Under the pieces are notes generated by a model. That model made no database searches. It was not told the DNA's origin and saw only the letters and a list, made by a program, of their open reading frames with translations. The position numbers and the translations under genes are program-made. 64,000 nt of DNA from Puffinus mauretanicus (Eukaryota > Chordata > Aves > Procellariiformes > Procellariidae), in the NCBI GenBank assembly GCA_023333565.1, contig JAJKFH010003988.1, forward strand, positions 310,001-374,000. The letters are read 5' to 3'. How positions within the stretch are numbered: the first letter of the stretch is position 1; each line of letters opens with the position of its first letter. Below are positions 26,516-40,300 of this stretch, piece by piece.

Positions 26516-28525
26516 TGGTTGACAGAGTTCCTTGGGAGGCAGTCCTGAAGGGCAAAGGAGTCCAGGAGGGCTGGACATACTTCAAGAAGGAAATCTTAGA
26601 GGTGCAGGAGCAGGCCATCCCCATGTGCCGAAAGACGAGCTGGCGGGGAGGAAGACCGGCCTGGCTGGAACTCAGGAGAAAAAGGAGAGTTTATGACCTT
26701 TGGAAGAAGGGGCAGGAATCTCAGAAGGACTACAAGGATGACATGAGGTTATGCAGGGAGAAAATAAGAAGGGCCAAAGCCCAACTAGAACTTAATCTGG
26801 CTACTGCCGTGTTTTTATAAATACATGAGCAACAAAAGGAGGGCTAAGGAGAATCTCCATCCTTTATTGGATGTGGAGAGAAACATAGTGACAAAGGATG
26901 AGGAAAAGGCTGAGGTACTTAATGCCTTCTTTGCCTCAGTCTTTAATAGGAAGACCAGTTGTTCTCTGGGTACCCAGCCCCCTGAGCTGGCAGACAGGGA
27001 TGGGGAGCAGAATGAAGCCCCAATAATCCAAGGGGAAATGGTTAGCGACCTGCTACACCACTTAGACACACACAAGTCTATGGGGCTGGATGGGATCCAC
27101 CCAAGGGTACTGAGGGAGCTGGTGGAAGTGCTCACCAAGCCCCTTTCAATTATTTGTCAGCAGTCCTGGCTAACCAGGGAGGTCCCAGTTGACTGGAAGT
27201 TAGCAAATGTGAACCCACCTACAAGAAGGGCAGGAGGGAGGATCTGGGGAACAAAGGCCTGTTGGTCTGACCTCGGTGCCAGGGAAGGTTATGGAGCAGA
27301 TCAGCCTGAGTGCCATCACGCAGCAGGTACAGGACAACCAGGTGATCAGGCCCAGTCAGCATGGGTTTATGAAAGGCAGTCCTGCTTGACTAACTTGATC
27401 TCCTTCTATGACAATGTGACCCACTTAATGGATGAGGGAAAGGCTGTGGATGTGGTCTACCTCGACTTTAGTAAAGCCTTTCACACCGTTTCCCAGAGCA
27501 TTCTCCTGGAGAAACTGGCTGCTCGTGGCTTGGATGGGTGTATTCTTCTCTGGGTAAAAAACTGGCTGGATGACTGGGCCCAAAGAGTTGTGGTGAATGG
27601 AGTTAAATCCAGTTGGCAGCCGGTCACAAGTGGTGTTCCCCAGGCTCAGTATTGGGGCCAGTTCTGTTTAATATCTTTCTCAGTCATCTGGACGAGGGGA
27701 TCAAGTAAGCCCCTTCAGTAAGTTTGCAGACGACACCAAGCTGGGCGGGAGTGTTGATCTGCTGGAGGGTGGGAAGGCTCTGCAGAGGGACCTGGACAGG
27801 CTGGGTCGATGGGCTGAGGCCAATGTATGAGGTTCAACAAGGCCAAGTGCCGGGTCCTGCACTTGGGCCACAACAACCCCATGCAACGCTACAGGCTTGA
27901 GGAAGAGTGGCTGGAAAGCTGCCCAGAGGAAAAGGACCTGGGGGTGCTGGTTGACAGCCGGCTGAACATGAGCCAGCAGTGTGCCCAGGTGGCCAAGAAG
28001 GCCAATGGCATCCTGGCCTGTATTAGGAATAGTGTGGCCAGCAGGAGCAGGGAGGTAATCGTTCCCCTGTACGCGGCACTAGTGAGGCCGCACCTCGAAT
28101 ACTGTGTTCAGTTCTGGGCCCCTCACTGCAAGAAGGACATGGAGGTGCTGGAGCGTGTCCAGAGGAGGGCAACGAAGCTGGTGAAGGGCCTGGAGCACAA
28201 GTCTGATGGGGAGCGGCTGAGGGAACTGGGGGTGTTCAGCCTGGAGAAGAGGAGGCTGAGGGGAGACCTCATCGCGCTCTACAACTGCCTGAAGGGAGGT
28301 TGTAGTGAGGTGGGTGTTGGTCTCTTCTCCCAAGTAACAAGCGATAGGACAAGAGGAAATGGCCTCAAGTTGCGCCAAGGGAGGTTTAGATTGGACATTA
28401 GGAGAAATTTCTTTACTGAAAGAGTGGTCAGGCCTTGGAACAGGCTGCCCAGGGAAGTGGTGGAGTCACCATCCCTGGAGGTGTTTAAAAGACGTGTGGA
28501 TGTGGTGCTTAGGGACATGGTTTAG
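26515..28525 (+). pseudogene. CR1 ORF2 remnant, reverse transcriptase and C-terminus
   Basis: Central and C-terminal ORF2. The linker (VDRVPWEAVLKGKGVQEGW) and NKRRAKENLHPLL precede the reverse transcriptase. Seen: GLDGIHPRVLREL; a frameshifted block about 27215-27370 where the KKG..NYRP segment should be; [25 protein letters not shown] (RT block with catalytic Asp, about 27408-27482); VTSGVPQ; and [10 protein letters not shown], the catalytic FADD at 27723-27734 in a different frame from both neighbours. The C-terminus (27827-28525, 232 codons) is open, with [22 protein letters not shown] and [11 protein letters not shown], and stops at TAG 28523-28525. Multiple frameshifts rule out an active enzyme. 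Confidence 0.92.
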
Positions 28526-28613
28526 TGGTGGACTTGGCAGTGTTAGGCTAACATTGAACTTGATGATCTTAAGGGTCTTTTCCAACCTAAATGATTCTAT
28601 GATTCTATGATTC

Positions 28614-31600
28614 CACTCTGAGGAGGCATTTCTACCTTAAACTTTAAGAGCTTCCCATTGACAACAACTCACATTCTCTGTTAAATTTTCTGTTAAAAAA
28701 CAGTTCCACTGCCTGAGAGTAACTTGCTGGAATTCAAGTCTGTGAGGGGTTATTTGGGGTTGGTATTTGGGTAAGCAGTATTCTTCTTGTCTGTTTTTAA
28801 AGTGATGCTAGATATTCATTGTTAGGTTAAGATGTTAATGTTTAAACAAAGTTCCTTAAATAATAGTAGCCACTTTTAAATTTAATATAGGTAAATGTAA
28901 ATATAGTTATTATTTTTTATGTTTCTCAAAACAGTTTACTTGAAAGTGCTTAAAATCCTGCCTGCAGAGCCCTCTCTCATTTTCTTGTGTATTTTCCTAG
29001 ATTTTTCCACGGTAGATAGGATGCTAAATTCTTACCACAGGGCAGACACTTTGTAATTTTCCATGTGCTACTTAGAAGTTTATGTGAGATTTGGAATTAA
29101 TCACTTATACAGTTCCCCCTCATAATGTGGTTTATCTGTTACTGATTGACCAGGGTAAGTAAAAAATTCTTAAACTATTGATGATGCCTTTCTATACATT
29201 AACAATGCCATTAACCTCCACTCAAACAATGAATTATTTTCCTGAAAAATCTCTCCCTTGAGAAAGGGGTTGAAACCATAAAGTCAGAAAGGTTCTTCCT
29301 ATAGTAGCCCTTGCAGTGCTAAAAACATACCGTGGTTACATATAAATATATCCTTTTGTTTCAATGTATAAATTTACAAAAAGGAGTGAAGTGAGTAGTT
29401 GAACACCTTAGGGAGCTATAAACAATTATACTGGAGCCAGAAGCTTCAGTCCTTTTTCCGCAGGAAAGAAGACTTTTCCTTTTTGTTAGCAGCTGGAACA
29501 GAAACAGGCAAGATCAGTTCCAGTGGTTCCATTGGTAGCTTTCCCATTATCCAGAGAAGGAAAAGGGGGCACAAGGGAGGGGGGAGGAAATTATTTTTAA
29601 GGAGCATTATTCTGTGTTCACAAACAGAATTTTGCAAATAGTCTCTTGTTTTTCTATTATGTAAGCTGGAACGAAAAAACCTCCCTCAAAATACAAACTA
29701 TTTCAGTAAATTTATGTATCTTAAGCACTAACCATATTTTCAACTTCAGTAATGAAGACTTGAGGCAGTTTGTACGTGGAACAGCCACAGTCTCCTGTCT
29801 CCAAACAAAATAAATGCCAATATGAGAATGTATGAAACGATGAAAATTGTTTTCAGATTACCCTGAAAAACATTTCTCCATACGTACTCCATATATAATC
29901 ATTAGGAACCATGAATGGTTAGTTAATGCTCGATTCAGGAGGAGCTATTCCACTTTTCCCTTCTTAAAAGAAAAAAAAAAAATTATAATTGTCGAGGGCA
30001 GGGATGAAATGGAGTTTTGTTGAACATTTACTATTTAAGACTTATTTGCAGGTCACACAGTGTCACAGAGGTCAAAACTGAGCAGGTTGTGCTCACTATC
30101 ACACCAAACAACTCTCTGTCCTTCAGCGAGCGGTGGCCGTTTCTTACCTGCGGAGGAAAGCACTGGTCCGGGGGGAAATGGTGATCAGGAATCTACTGTT
30201 TATACTGGCTTGTGTAAAAGGCAGCGAACCTATGGGTTATGTTTTGTAAATCTGAAAGAAAAAGCCATATTCAAAGTCATAGTGTATTTATAAACTCATC
30301 ATACTTTCATGCAAATCTTTTCTGGAATTTCAGGAATTTCACGCATCGCTGAATTTGTAGGTGGGATGAACTCTTCTCTGGTACTAATGACACCATTTGC
30401 TGCTATCATTTCACTTCCTAATTTGATACCTGTATTCAGTGCACATTAGGAAAACATGCCTGTGCACCTGGGGAGAGAGGTTTTCTTTGTCCATCAGGCC
30501 TGCATGTTCAGGCAGAAAAAGCCCAAGTTTTGTCTACTTTAGCAGTGCATTGTACTTGTAGAAGTGATTGCTTTGAAAGTCACACTTAAGGATATATACT
30601 AGCCATCTAATACTAAAATTGTCAGCACTAATATGTCTCATGCTGATTTCTCACATATTCTATTGCGAGAATATTTTTCTGGCACTTAATCTATTTTTTT
30701 TTTAACGCAGCATTGCCTTCAGTTTCATCATTGGGAGAAATGGAAGATAGTGCAGTAGAACACACATACTTTTTCTTCTCCTCCTGCTTATATACTTCGG
30801 ATATTTGAGTTTATACCAATCACCTATAAACTGTATTCTTGAACCTCCTTGTGTATGAACAAATTCCGCCTGTTGCTGACTCCGGAGTAGTCCTTCCCAC
30901 CCACGGCACCACCTGCTGGGACCCGGCGCCCGCTCTTTTAAAAAGTGCTGTCTCCTAGCAGTCAGTAGTCCCGTCACTTCCACCTTCTGCTTGCAAATGG
31001 TACCAAAGTCTTTTGTAATTGGCCTCTGTAACTTTTTCTGGCCTGAAATCACAATTAAAGGATATTAAAATTCAAAAGGAAAGAAAAGGAACGTTCTCAT
31101 TAAGAGCATGTGAGGTATTTGTATGGTGGTGTTTGTGACAGATTTATTACAGTGTCTCAAAACTGACAAACCAGCCTGCAGCTGTGAATTAATTCTCTGT
31201 AGTGACGCGAATAATGTGAAAAACATTTAAACATACTGGCTGGATAAAGCTAATAATACTGCTTCTATACTTAAAGTTTAAAATACATTTAAGTACACAG
31301 CCATCTGATTATCTGGCAGAAATATTTTAAGACCAAATTTTAATCTGGCTGATATCTGGCAGTTCATTCCCACAGAAAGCACTGAAGATTCTCCAAAATA
31401 CCTTCAACCTCTACGTACGAAGACTGGCACGTCTCTGGTGAGCAGAGGTGCCAAGTGGAGACTCACCGCTGCAATCAGCATGGCTGTGTTTTTATTTAGC
31501 TGACCTGCAGCATTATTCTGCCACAGTGGAAAAACATATTGGGAATTAAACCTTAACTTATCACTCCACTAATAACTAATGAATAATGTTTTGAGGGGAA

Positions 31601-34600
31601 GAAAATTCATTATGTTTTTTAACTAAGCTGCAACACAGTTTTGAACCCTCTGTCACATTGCAAATACGCTTTTTCTCTTAGAGGATAGTCAGTTTAACAA
31701 TAAACTCTGTTCTGGGTTAATTTAGACATGAAAAGTAACTGTCTCAAAATATTAACTCTTTACATGCAATGGTATTGCTTCGACGGCTACGACTAAGTAC
31801 TGTCGTAGTTTTTAAGGGCTAGGTAACCTTTTTTGTGTGGTTCCTCAAAACATGAATAATACTAATTCCCGGTGTCATTTGAAGTTGCTTCTGGCTTCTT
31901 TCTTTGTAGCCCCTTCCTGTATTTCCAGCTGGTGGTTTTATTCTTCCATGTATCTTGCTTCCACTCTTAAAGATAATTTTTAATAAAATATTTTGATTGT
32001 TAGGCTGGATATCAGGCAGAAAAGAAATCGAGAACTTTAAGTCAGGGAAGACAGTGGGAAAAGGGCGAGAAAAGGGGAAGCCCAAAGAATACTCATTTTC
32101 AAGTCAGCTTCCCCTGTGATTCATGCCTCACCAGTCTGGCTGAATTCCTTTGTTTGGGGTCAGTTCAGGCCTAGAGGAAAGAGATTTTAGAAGAATAAAA
32201 GAAATGGAAACCTGCTCGATTGCTCTTGGAGCATACAGCTTGAGATTTCACTGTGCAGCAATGTCGTAATGCGAGTGCATGCTAAAAATATGTTCTTCTC
32301 CAAGTTTTGTGGCTTGCTAACCTCTTTGGAGATGCCAATTCATAAACTGGTTATGTCAGTCCTGTGCAAAGAACATAAGCAACCTCCATTTCAAAGGTGT
32401 GTCTCATAGTCACAAGACTCGAGCCAGAAAGAACTGGCCTTCAAGAAAACAGGTGGGCTTTGAAGATTTTCTCTTCCCAAGGGGTGTAGACCATGACATT
32501 TCCTCTCCACCTATGCTCTGATTCAGACTTTCTAAAAATGCTGCATTGCAAACTCTCAGTTTAACGTTCCCCTGATCCTCTGCAACTTTATTTCACCCTT
32601 AACCTTTTTCTTAATGCCTCTTCCTCTCGCCCAGCTCTGCGCCAGCCGTCTCTTCCTACATCATTTAGTCGGGGCCCAAAGCAAACACGATATTCGTTTT
32701 ACTCCGTGTGTTCTGCAGTGTTGTTTAAATGTAATGAAAAACAATGGAAGTAGATATTTGCAAAATTGCTTCCTGAGAGTAAGAATTTTTATGAGGTTGA
32801 AGATCATATAATGAAAGTTTGCAAGTCTCTACATTTCTGGAGCAGAGAGAGAGGTAAGTGTAATAAAATTATCATAAACAAAAATCAAAATTCAGAGACA
32901 AAAGTGAACACAGGACAAATTCCAATATATTTATAAATATGTACTAATTTCCACCTCAGTTTTATGACATTACTGTTGAACTGCTTACTTCTACAGCAAA
33001 TAAAACATTGCTCTGTCAAATAGTAGAAGTATGTTATCAAAGGTAATAAACAGTTGCTTGGTCTTCACTTAGCTGATAATAATCTCTTCAGAATTGTCTT
33101 TTGTTTTCATGTACTCACTATCATCAGAGTATTACAGAAGTGATTGCCTCCTGTTTTTCCTTTAAATGTTAATTCCTGAGGGGTGTATTCTTTTGAATTT
33201 TAGTTTTCTACTTCCTGGTCAAACCAATTGTTCTTTAATTCTGTTTTAAAGAGGTTTGGTGCAAGTTAGGGATTCTGAGAGCAGAGCAGTGCTATTTATC
33301 AGTGCTTGGTTAGCGGGGAATGAGCTGATACCCCTGGCAAAATGATAAGTTTGGGACCTTTGTCAAGACCTCTGTTGACGTCCATCTTTTCTGAAAAAAT
33401 AAGCAGAGAACAGAAGTTATAAAATTAGCCAAAGTAGATTTTAATATGAAGAAAAGGTCACTTTTAATGTGTGCGGCTGCAGTCCTTTTTATTCCTGGAA
33501 GGGCCTCCTGTATTTTCAGTATAGAAATTCTAGTGATGATGAGCATAACAGCACTATACAAAAGCATAGTAAATCATATGAATTGCTGCATTTCTTGGGA
33601 AACGCTTGATGGCAATCTCCCTCGAGATCTGTTTAATTTAGACAGTGACCAAACCACCAGAACACATATGATGATGGGGGATTTCCACTTAATTAGATGA
33701 CTTTCGCTTTCACACTGAACAGACGTGCCCACTGAGAGGCAGCCTTTACCCACGCTCCGATCTGAAACCTCAGAACTCTGGCATTTCTTCACGTTCATTC
33801 ATGGGGGGGCTTTTCTACCTATCCTATGTGGACTTTCTTTACAATTAATTTACCTAAGGAGAGAATGAAAGGGAATCCTATATTGCACTCTCTAAAACGT
33901 TTTGCATTAGTGCTCTATCTTGAGCAGTCACATCAATATCTCCAATATGGTACAGATACCAGCAAATGAAGTATTGAGTAAACAGGTTTGAGACTGTGGA
34001 GAGAAAAAAGTATTAACAGAATTTTGGGCTCATTTGTTCTGTGTGGATACTAATTTTTGTAATCTTAGGGTTTTACATTTGCACTCAAGACACAAAAATG
34101 CAGTAAAACATAGGAAAATAATCCCATTTTTTCATATATTAATTTATATTTTGTAATAAGAAATGGTTGAAATGACTAATCACCTGGAGGGAAAAGTAGA
34201 ACTTTTGTATTTCAATTATATTCACACTGCTTCAAAATAAGATTCTGAGGTTGGTTGCTGGCTGAGTGAAAATCAGGGAAGCAGAGGAAAATCTGCAGTG
34301 GGTCTATGTAGGAAAGGTTCAGCCTGGCATAGGCTGTACACCTGGGGCTTTAATCCATTTGCCTGATTCTGTATTTTCATGCTGTACGCTTACATCTAAT
34401 CAAATAAAAAGCAGAGATATACATGTTCATAAGGGTATGCTAAATTATGGTATGATTCATGTAGTTATACTGCCGTAGCTGCAGTTTACTCACAGCAAAA
34501 TTTGTAGGACAAGGTAATATCTTTCATTGCACCAGCTAGCACAGTCGGAGAAACTAGACAAGCCTTCTAATATGGAAACATTTTTAGTAATGAAGAACTG

Positions 34601-37040
34601 AAGAAGGTGCTGGTGTCCTTCAACTTCTGCATTTTTTTTACTAATTGTATGTTTTGCACAAATTTACTACCTCACGGAATGGCTTTGCTTCGCTGTAAAT
34701 TTTGTCAGCTGCCGGTGACCCAAAGGGGCCATCACAGCAGCCTGCAATTGCTGGAAAATTTTAGGAGAACCCTACTTTTTTGCCTAATACTTTTCCCCGC
34801 ACTCCTATCTGAGTGGCTGTGCAGTGCAAAAAATGAAGCATATGAACCTATCCGGTGACATTTTATTCATCAGGTCTTGGAGAGCAAGGATGTGCCTGTG
34901 TAGTCCTTTCCCGGCCAACATAAGTATACGCTTCTCGTGCTTCAAGCTGGACCCAGGCCAGCTGTGAACAAAAACTGTTTAGCTGCAGTTAGAGTTGCTT
35001 TGTGTTCAAACTAATGTGGGACTCAGCCTCTCAGCAAGACTGATTTTCTCAAGTACTACACAGCGTTAGCCAAACTTTACAGCTTTTGATCTGGAGCTAG
35101 CTCATATTCAGCTGACTTAAAGCATAAGGCAGGTGAAATCACATCTGGGTGCAAGATACAATAGAAATTAAAGCTGATCTTATGCGACATGGCTAATGGC
35201 CATGCGTGGCAGAAGGTCTGTCCTCGCTGCGCCGAGGGGCTTGGGGACATCCCTTTGAGCTATTCGCAGACACAACCGCTGGAGGTGGGTAGGGGAATGG
35301 GAAGGGGCTGAGAGGAAGAGTGCAGGAAGGTACCTGCACGGATGAGGTTAACTAAGGAACTAAGGAAATGTAGTTGTTTTCTTCAAAATGGCAAAATACA
35401 GTTTTGCTTTGCTGTCGAGAAGCAAACGCAAGCAAGCTCATCCACAGATGCAGTATGGAAGTGGCATGGAATCAATGCACGTCTGGAGTTCAGAAGTTAC
35501 TTCAGTGATAGTAGTTGACTACCTGAACATATTAAGAAGAAACAGAAAAGCAAAACAAGCGGTGATGAGGTCGTTTCAGTTAATAAATTAATGTGCATAA
35601 GCTACTTTATGCACATTTGACCTTCTAGTGTTGATTAATTTAAGAAATGGGAGGGGTCTGAGGAGAGCATTTGCTATTATTAGTATAGTTGAGCATAGGA
35701 AGCGTTTGAAGCACTTGGTCACAGCAAAAACATCCCTGTTTCTGTAGGAACAAGCAAAATGTTGAGACTAAATACAGGAACGATCTCTAAAAGGAGGCAG
35801 GTTTGAGATGTGTGACTGTTTAAGACAAACATTCTTTGTGTTTGGCTTGTGTTGCAATAAAAGATAAGGCGGATAATACCATGTTCCTAGAAAAAAAAAG
35901 AGGCTATAGAAAAAGTGCTTTTGTTCACATCTTGAAAGTAAAGGTGGTGATTAATTGCTTTAGAACTATCAGTTAAGTGGAGAGGGTGTTTGCTTTCTTG
36001 TATATGCACCCATACACAAAGCCATTCTGCTCGCCCTGTTTTCCTTGCATATGTGATTTAAGTGTACGGGCTTCAAAGCTGGTTTTCAGAACTCTGTTTT
36101 CTGTCTCGGCTGTTTTTGCCTGCAGAATTACCACACAGCCGTGAGAAATATTCATCGTTTTGGGCCTGCTAAACGTAAACAGCTCTCCGTTTCACAGCGA
36201 CAGAGCTGCAGAGGAGCTGCAGTCACCTCAGGGAAGGAATGTGAACTGGGCTAGGCAGCTATCAGCTCACAAATAGTTCTTTTAAAGAACTTACATCTGA
36301 AGTTGTTTGACTCTGTCCTATCAAGAGAAAATTGGTCTCTGTGCTATGAGTGGCAGGAGCATATTCAGTGTTTAAAAGGATTCCAGAAAAAATTATTAAG
36401 CCATGGATATTTATTCCTCTCACTCTGATTGCTGTATCCGAGTTATTATTTGGGGAGAATTCTCCGTTGCACTGCATTATACAGTGTATATCCTGCGAAG
36501 TCACAGGAGATTTTCTATTCTTGCATCTTGTTCTGTCAGTCGATTAGTGGTACACAGCGTGGTCTGGATATCAGTTTTACTACCATTAAAAAAACCCAAA
36601 CATGGTCATTATATGTGACAAGCTTTTCTTACTGTTCTAGAAGGTATAGGAGAAGACATTATTTTTGAGCCTAAAAATTCCGTAGCATCTTAATCACCTG
36701 TGAAATACTTTCTTGTCTAAAAGCAAATTTTGTGCAAGGAGATTCAATTGGAAATGATTTTGAAATGTTTCCAGTTACTTTTTCTGGTTTCAGTCATACA
36801 CAATGAAACAGGAGATGGTTCTAAAACTACTGCCCTATTAGGAATGGGCTTTGTTTTTCTTACGAGGTATGGTCAATGGATCACGTAATTAGAATTATTA
36901 AATGGAGTTTTAATGGATTAAATGTCAGTGGTTGGGCTGGTACTACTTCACTACTAAAGCCAGAATTTATAAATAATGTTACAACTAAAATAAACCGATT
37001 TGAAGTATTTGCACTAAAAAGGGCAAGTCTTTTTATCAGA
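28614..37040. other. Intron, mostly unique sequence
   Basis: No exon or named repeat recognised. Donor-like gtaagt sites at about 29155 and 32852 lack a usable open frame joined to an acceptor. Part of 30700-31050 and 35200-35330 is somewhat richer in G and C but shows no clear gene. Short A runs near 29970 are ordinary. Confidence 0.4.
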
Positions 37041-37370
37041 AGGTGTGCTGCAGTATCTGGCAGCTACCAGGTTCATCAGAGGAGCTGCCGAGAGCCGGCG
37101 CGGTGCTGCTGTGGCTGGGAGCAAAACCCCGGCAGAGGAGATGCTGGGGCTGGGGACGCGCTTGCTGGGAGAGGCGTCTCATCCCCGTCCGGCAGAACGT
37201 CCCCGCTCGGGACCCCCGCCGAACCCACCGGAGACCACACGCTCGTTGGTGTCGCGGTCGGTGGGAGAGGGTCGGTACCGTCTTGGGCAGCGGCACAGAC
37301 CGCCGGGGTTTTTGAGTGCGCCTTTGAGGTGAGCTGATAGAAAGAGGTGACCGACGTCGCTCGGTGTTGA
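37041..37370. promoter_or_regulatory. Isolated GC- and CpG-rich islet
   Basis: About 300 bases of GC-rich sequence in otherwise AT-rich intron. Roughly thirty CpG dinucleotides are visible by eye between 37085 and 37360, for example in gccggcgcggtg and gtgtcgcggtcggtggga, so CpG is not depleted as it is elsewhere. Overlapping open frames of 85-115 codons on both strands are a consequence of high GC content. It may be an intragenic CpG island acting as an alternative promoter or enhancer, or a GC-rich repeat I do not recognise. No TATA box, initiator or exon was identified. Confidence 0.4.
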
Positions 37371-40300
37371 GCCTTTACAGGGAAAAAAATAAAACAAGAA
37401 TCAGAGATCAGGAGTCTCATTCGCTGTCCATCATATAACTAGTGTCCATTTTGTCCCCCTTCCCCTTCAGTGGCGTTATTCCTTCTTCTTGTCACAGTAA
37501 GTGGAATCTGTGTCAAGGCCAGAAGTTCATCCTTCTGAATAACAGATAAGCGATACTGAAGGAAACAGGAATAATTTTCAATTTGTCACGTAACAGCTTT
37601 GTTTCAGGGAGGTGTTTTTGAAAAAACAAAAGTTTGGGCTCAAATCCTGCTGGATGTTAGCACAAATCTGGTTTCCCTGAAGTCCTCTTGACTGCCCCGT
37701 GCATCTTTCTCACATGCAGCGTCTGATCTCTGCAGTCAGGTGGCAACCACAACTGGAGCCTCCTACTGATGCCCAGCGATCATAAAAGAGTCTTGAAGCG
37801 GCTTACAGCTGATGTAAATAGTGGTCTCTCTCTATATGCAAATAGTGGTCTTATTTGCCCAGCCAGTTGAATTGGCAGCGCTAGGAAAGCTGCACAGATC
37901 CGTTTTTACCTGCCTGCCCCTGAGGGTGAATCCCTTGCAATATAAGGGCCATATAATCTGGAAACGGCTTGTGACAGAACTGTACTCTGGAGTCTGAATT
38001 TTCATTTTAAAATATATTCCTACAACTTGAGCATGTAGAAATAGACCCAAATCACAATTTCAACTTTACTCTGGTGCGATAGGTTTTTTCCCTCATTCAG
38101 GTGAGAGCTTGAAAGTTCCCTGGTAGCTGTGAAGCTGCCTCACTCATACCAGTGTGAGGCTTTGAGGAATTCGTGCTGAAGCCATAGGTTCTGGCTCCTT
38201 TTCCAGACACCTTTTTCCCTGAGGAATTTGCAGAATTGATCCAGATTTTGTCCCACACCTACTTGCACTCCAGGCACAGAAAGGCCTTTTTGCTTTAGTC
38301 AAGTGTACTTTAAACCCAGCTTTTCTGTCTGAATGCTGAAGATTTCCTTTAGAGTATTCTGCGTGTTCCCTGCTAGATTTAGGCTAAACCCTAAACTGGG
38401 TTCTTACCGTTCTCCAAGTTCTCCTCTTCATTTCTCGCAGCTACTGTAAACCCTCTTTTTTAACTGGTCACTTCCATCCAGAAAGTCTGCTATTTTACTT
38501 TCAGACCCTTTGTTGTGTGTGGCCTGTTCCACATCTGCACAGCTGACTCAGATACTGTGGGAATGAACTTGCCACTGTGCCCTTAAATCTACCGTGAGAC
38601 TTGGCTTAAGTCACCATCTCTACAACATCATCATCATCAGGGCAAGGAAACGAAGTATTTCAACACAGGAGACGACTTTAAGAGCAGCTTGGAGTGTATG
38701 TACCACCTTCATTGAAAAGTGCCGGATGCAGAAATGCATTATCCTGTCCCAACTTAATATGCACTTTTTGATGGATGACAGCCAGTCCCTTGCCTCTGTA
38801 CTCTCCCCATCTGCCCCAGGACGTTGGATGTCCTCCTCTGAGAATGACTACGTGTCTGATGAAACCAGGAATCTGCGAGTTGTTTCTTGTGCTTCTGTCC
38901 TACCATATCTGCAGCTCCAATCTTGTCAATAGATTCCCTGGAAAATGAGTTACTAGTGAGTGCATTTCTGTTCCTGTCCAACTATGATAGAGCAGGGTAT
39001 TTTGGGTATTTTGTCTGCTTTCAGTAAAAGCCCAGAGATGCAGTTTAAAGTCTCTTGGACCGAGGGGATTCATACGAAGTGAGATACAGAAGGGCAAGTC
39101 CGTGGCCCGCAGCTTCTCTTAAGAGGGATATGAGTCACCAGTCAATCCTGTGACCATTATGCATATCAAAACCTAAAGCTATTAAGATAACATTAAAAAT
39201 GTTGGGAAGAATCAGCTAGAGCAGTATGTATAAATGAGAGAATACAGGGACACTAATGCACCTTTCTAGTCACAGCATTTGAAAGTCTCGACTTGTTTTA
39301 TCTACTTGGCTTCAGAGAACATCTACAGGGCTTAAAATTCAGCTACGCTGGGTATGAAGAGTCCAAAACACTGGGTATTGGCTGTGCTTTGGGCACGACA
39401 GATTAAATATCTCTTTTACTCTAATTCCTATATAAAGCTTGAGGATTTTTACAGTAAGAACAGTTCTGAAATATCTGAAGTGTTGTGAAATTAAGAGACT
39501 GTCTCACATCCCAGTTTTTTCCCCACCCTTTTCATAAACTACACAAAATATTTTTATGTATTGATGGAAAATATAGCAGGTGATTTTAAAATGTAGAAAG
39601 CAAACCGCCTTTCTATTTCTGTTACTCTGAATAAAGGGACATCCATTCTCAACGAACCGATTTCAATGTTCCATAAACGTGCATCAGAAATTTGAAACTA
39701 GTAAGTGTGATAATAAATACAAATATGATCAAAATGGTGCCCAAAGCATGGAATATGTTTAAGTGCTTCATTCCCAGGGTCCCCTGGTACTAGTTTACCA
39801 AACTAATATTTCAAATTATGACTAATTGAGACAGAAACATGCAAAGCAGCTGACTTAATGACAATACAGAACCGTGTGCTCAAATTCTTCTAGCATTTGA
39901 CGGGAGATCCTGACCATGAAAGAGGAATTAGACCATATGAACCTATGTAGCCCAGCCTTGGGCATGCCTGTCTAATTTAGTAAATAAAATACAGATAGTA
40001 GTTAGTTATTTTTTAAATACAAGAATCTATGTCTACATTACTGTTTTAATAAAAGTCCCTTTAATAACATCTGAGAGGTAATTTTAAGGATTAAACTTGA
40101 ATCACTTTTAGAAATTTTACTAAGTCTGGCTTTTGACTACTATCTACAAGCCCACTTACTTTAGAAGTTAACGTGTGTTCTGCATTCTCATTATACATGG
40201 GAAACTATGAGAAACTATTACAGAAAACATTATATTCTCTAGTGCTCACCAGAACCTCTAGTCACTAAATATCAAAATAGTGAAGTAGGCATTATAATGT

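Larger units (their letters stand above)
25100..28613 (+). mobile_element. Long 5'-truncated CR1 LINE, sense strand, defective
   Basis: About 3.5 kb CR1 retrotransposon in the same orientation as ADGRV1. It carries the C-terminal half of ORF1 (esterase), a short spacer, most of ORF2 (APE-type endonuclease then reverse transcriptase), and a short 3' UTR ending in ATTCTATG octamers at about 28589-28613. Full-length CR1 is about 4.5 kb, so this is a long copy lacking only the 5' UTR and the first part of ORF1. Several frameshifts and at least one in-frame stop make it non-functional. The 5' edge is approximate: similarity to CR1 is convincing from about 25115 and doubtful before 25100. No target-site duplication was recognised. 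Confidence 0.93.

Noticed and set aside
27827..28525. 232-codon open frame as an active gene
   Set aside because: It is the C-terminal part of CR1 ORF2. The catalytic part upstream is frameshifted, so it was annotated as a pseudogene piece of the LINE.
29100..29165. accaggg followed by gtaagt as an exon end
   Set aside because: All frames back to the nearest acceptor near 29040 contain stops or give no recognisable peptide.
32614..32860. Possible exon ending in gagagag|gtaagt
   Set aside because: One frame is open for about 80 bases, but the peptide matches nothing I know of in ADGRV1 and the acceptor is poor.
36876..37420. Overlapping frames of up to 153 codons on both strands
   Set aside because: They cluster where GC content is high and stop codons are rare; several frames are open at once and none has a recognisable domain.
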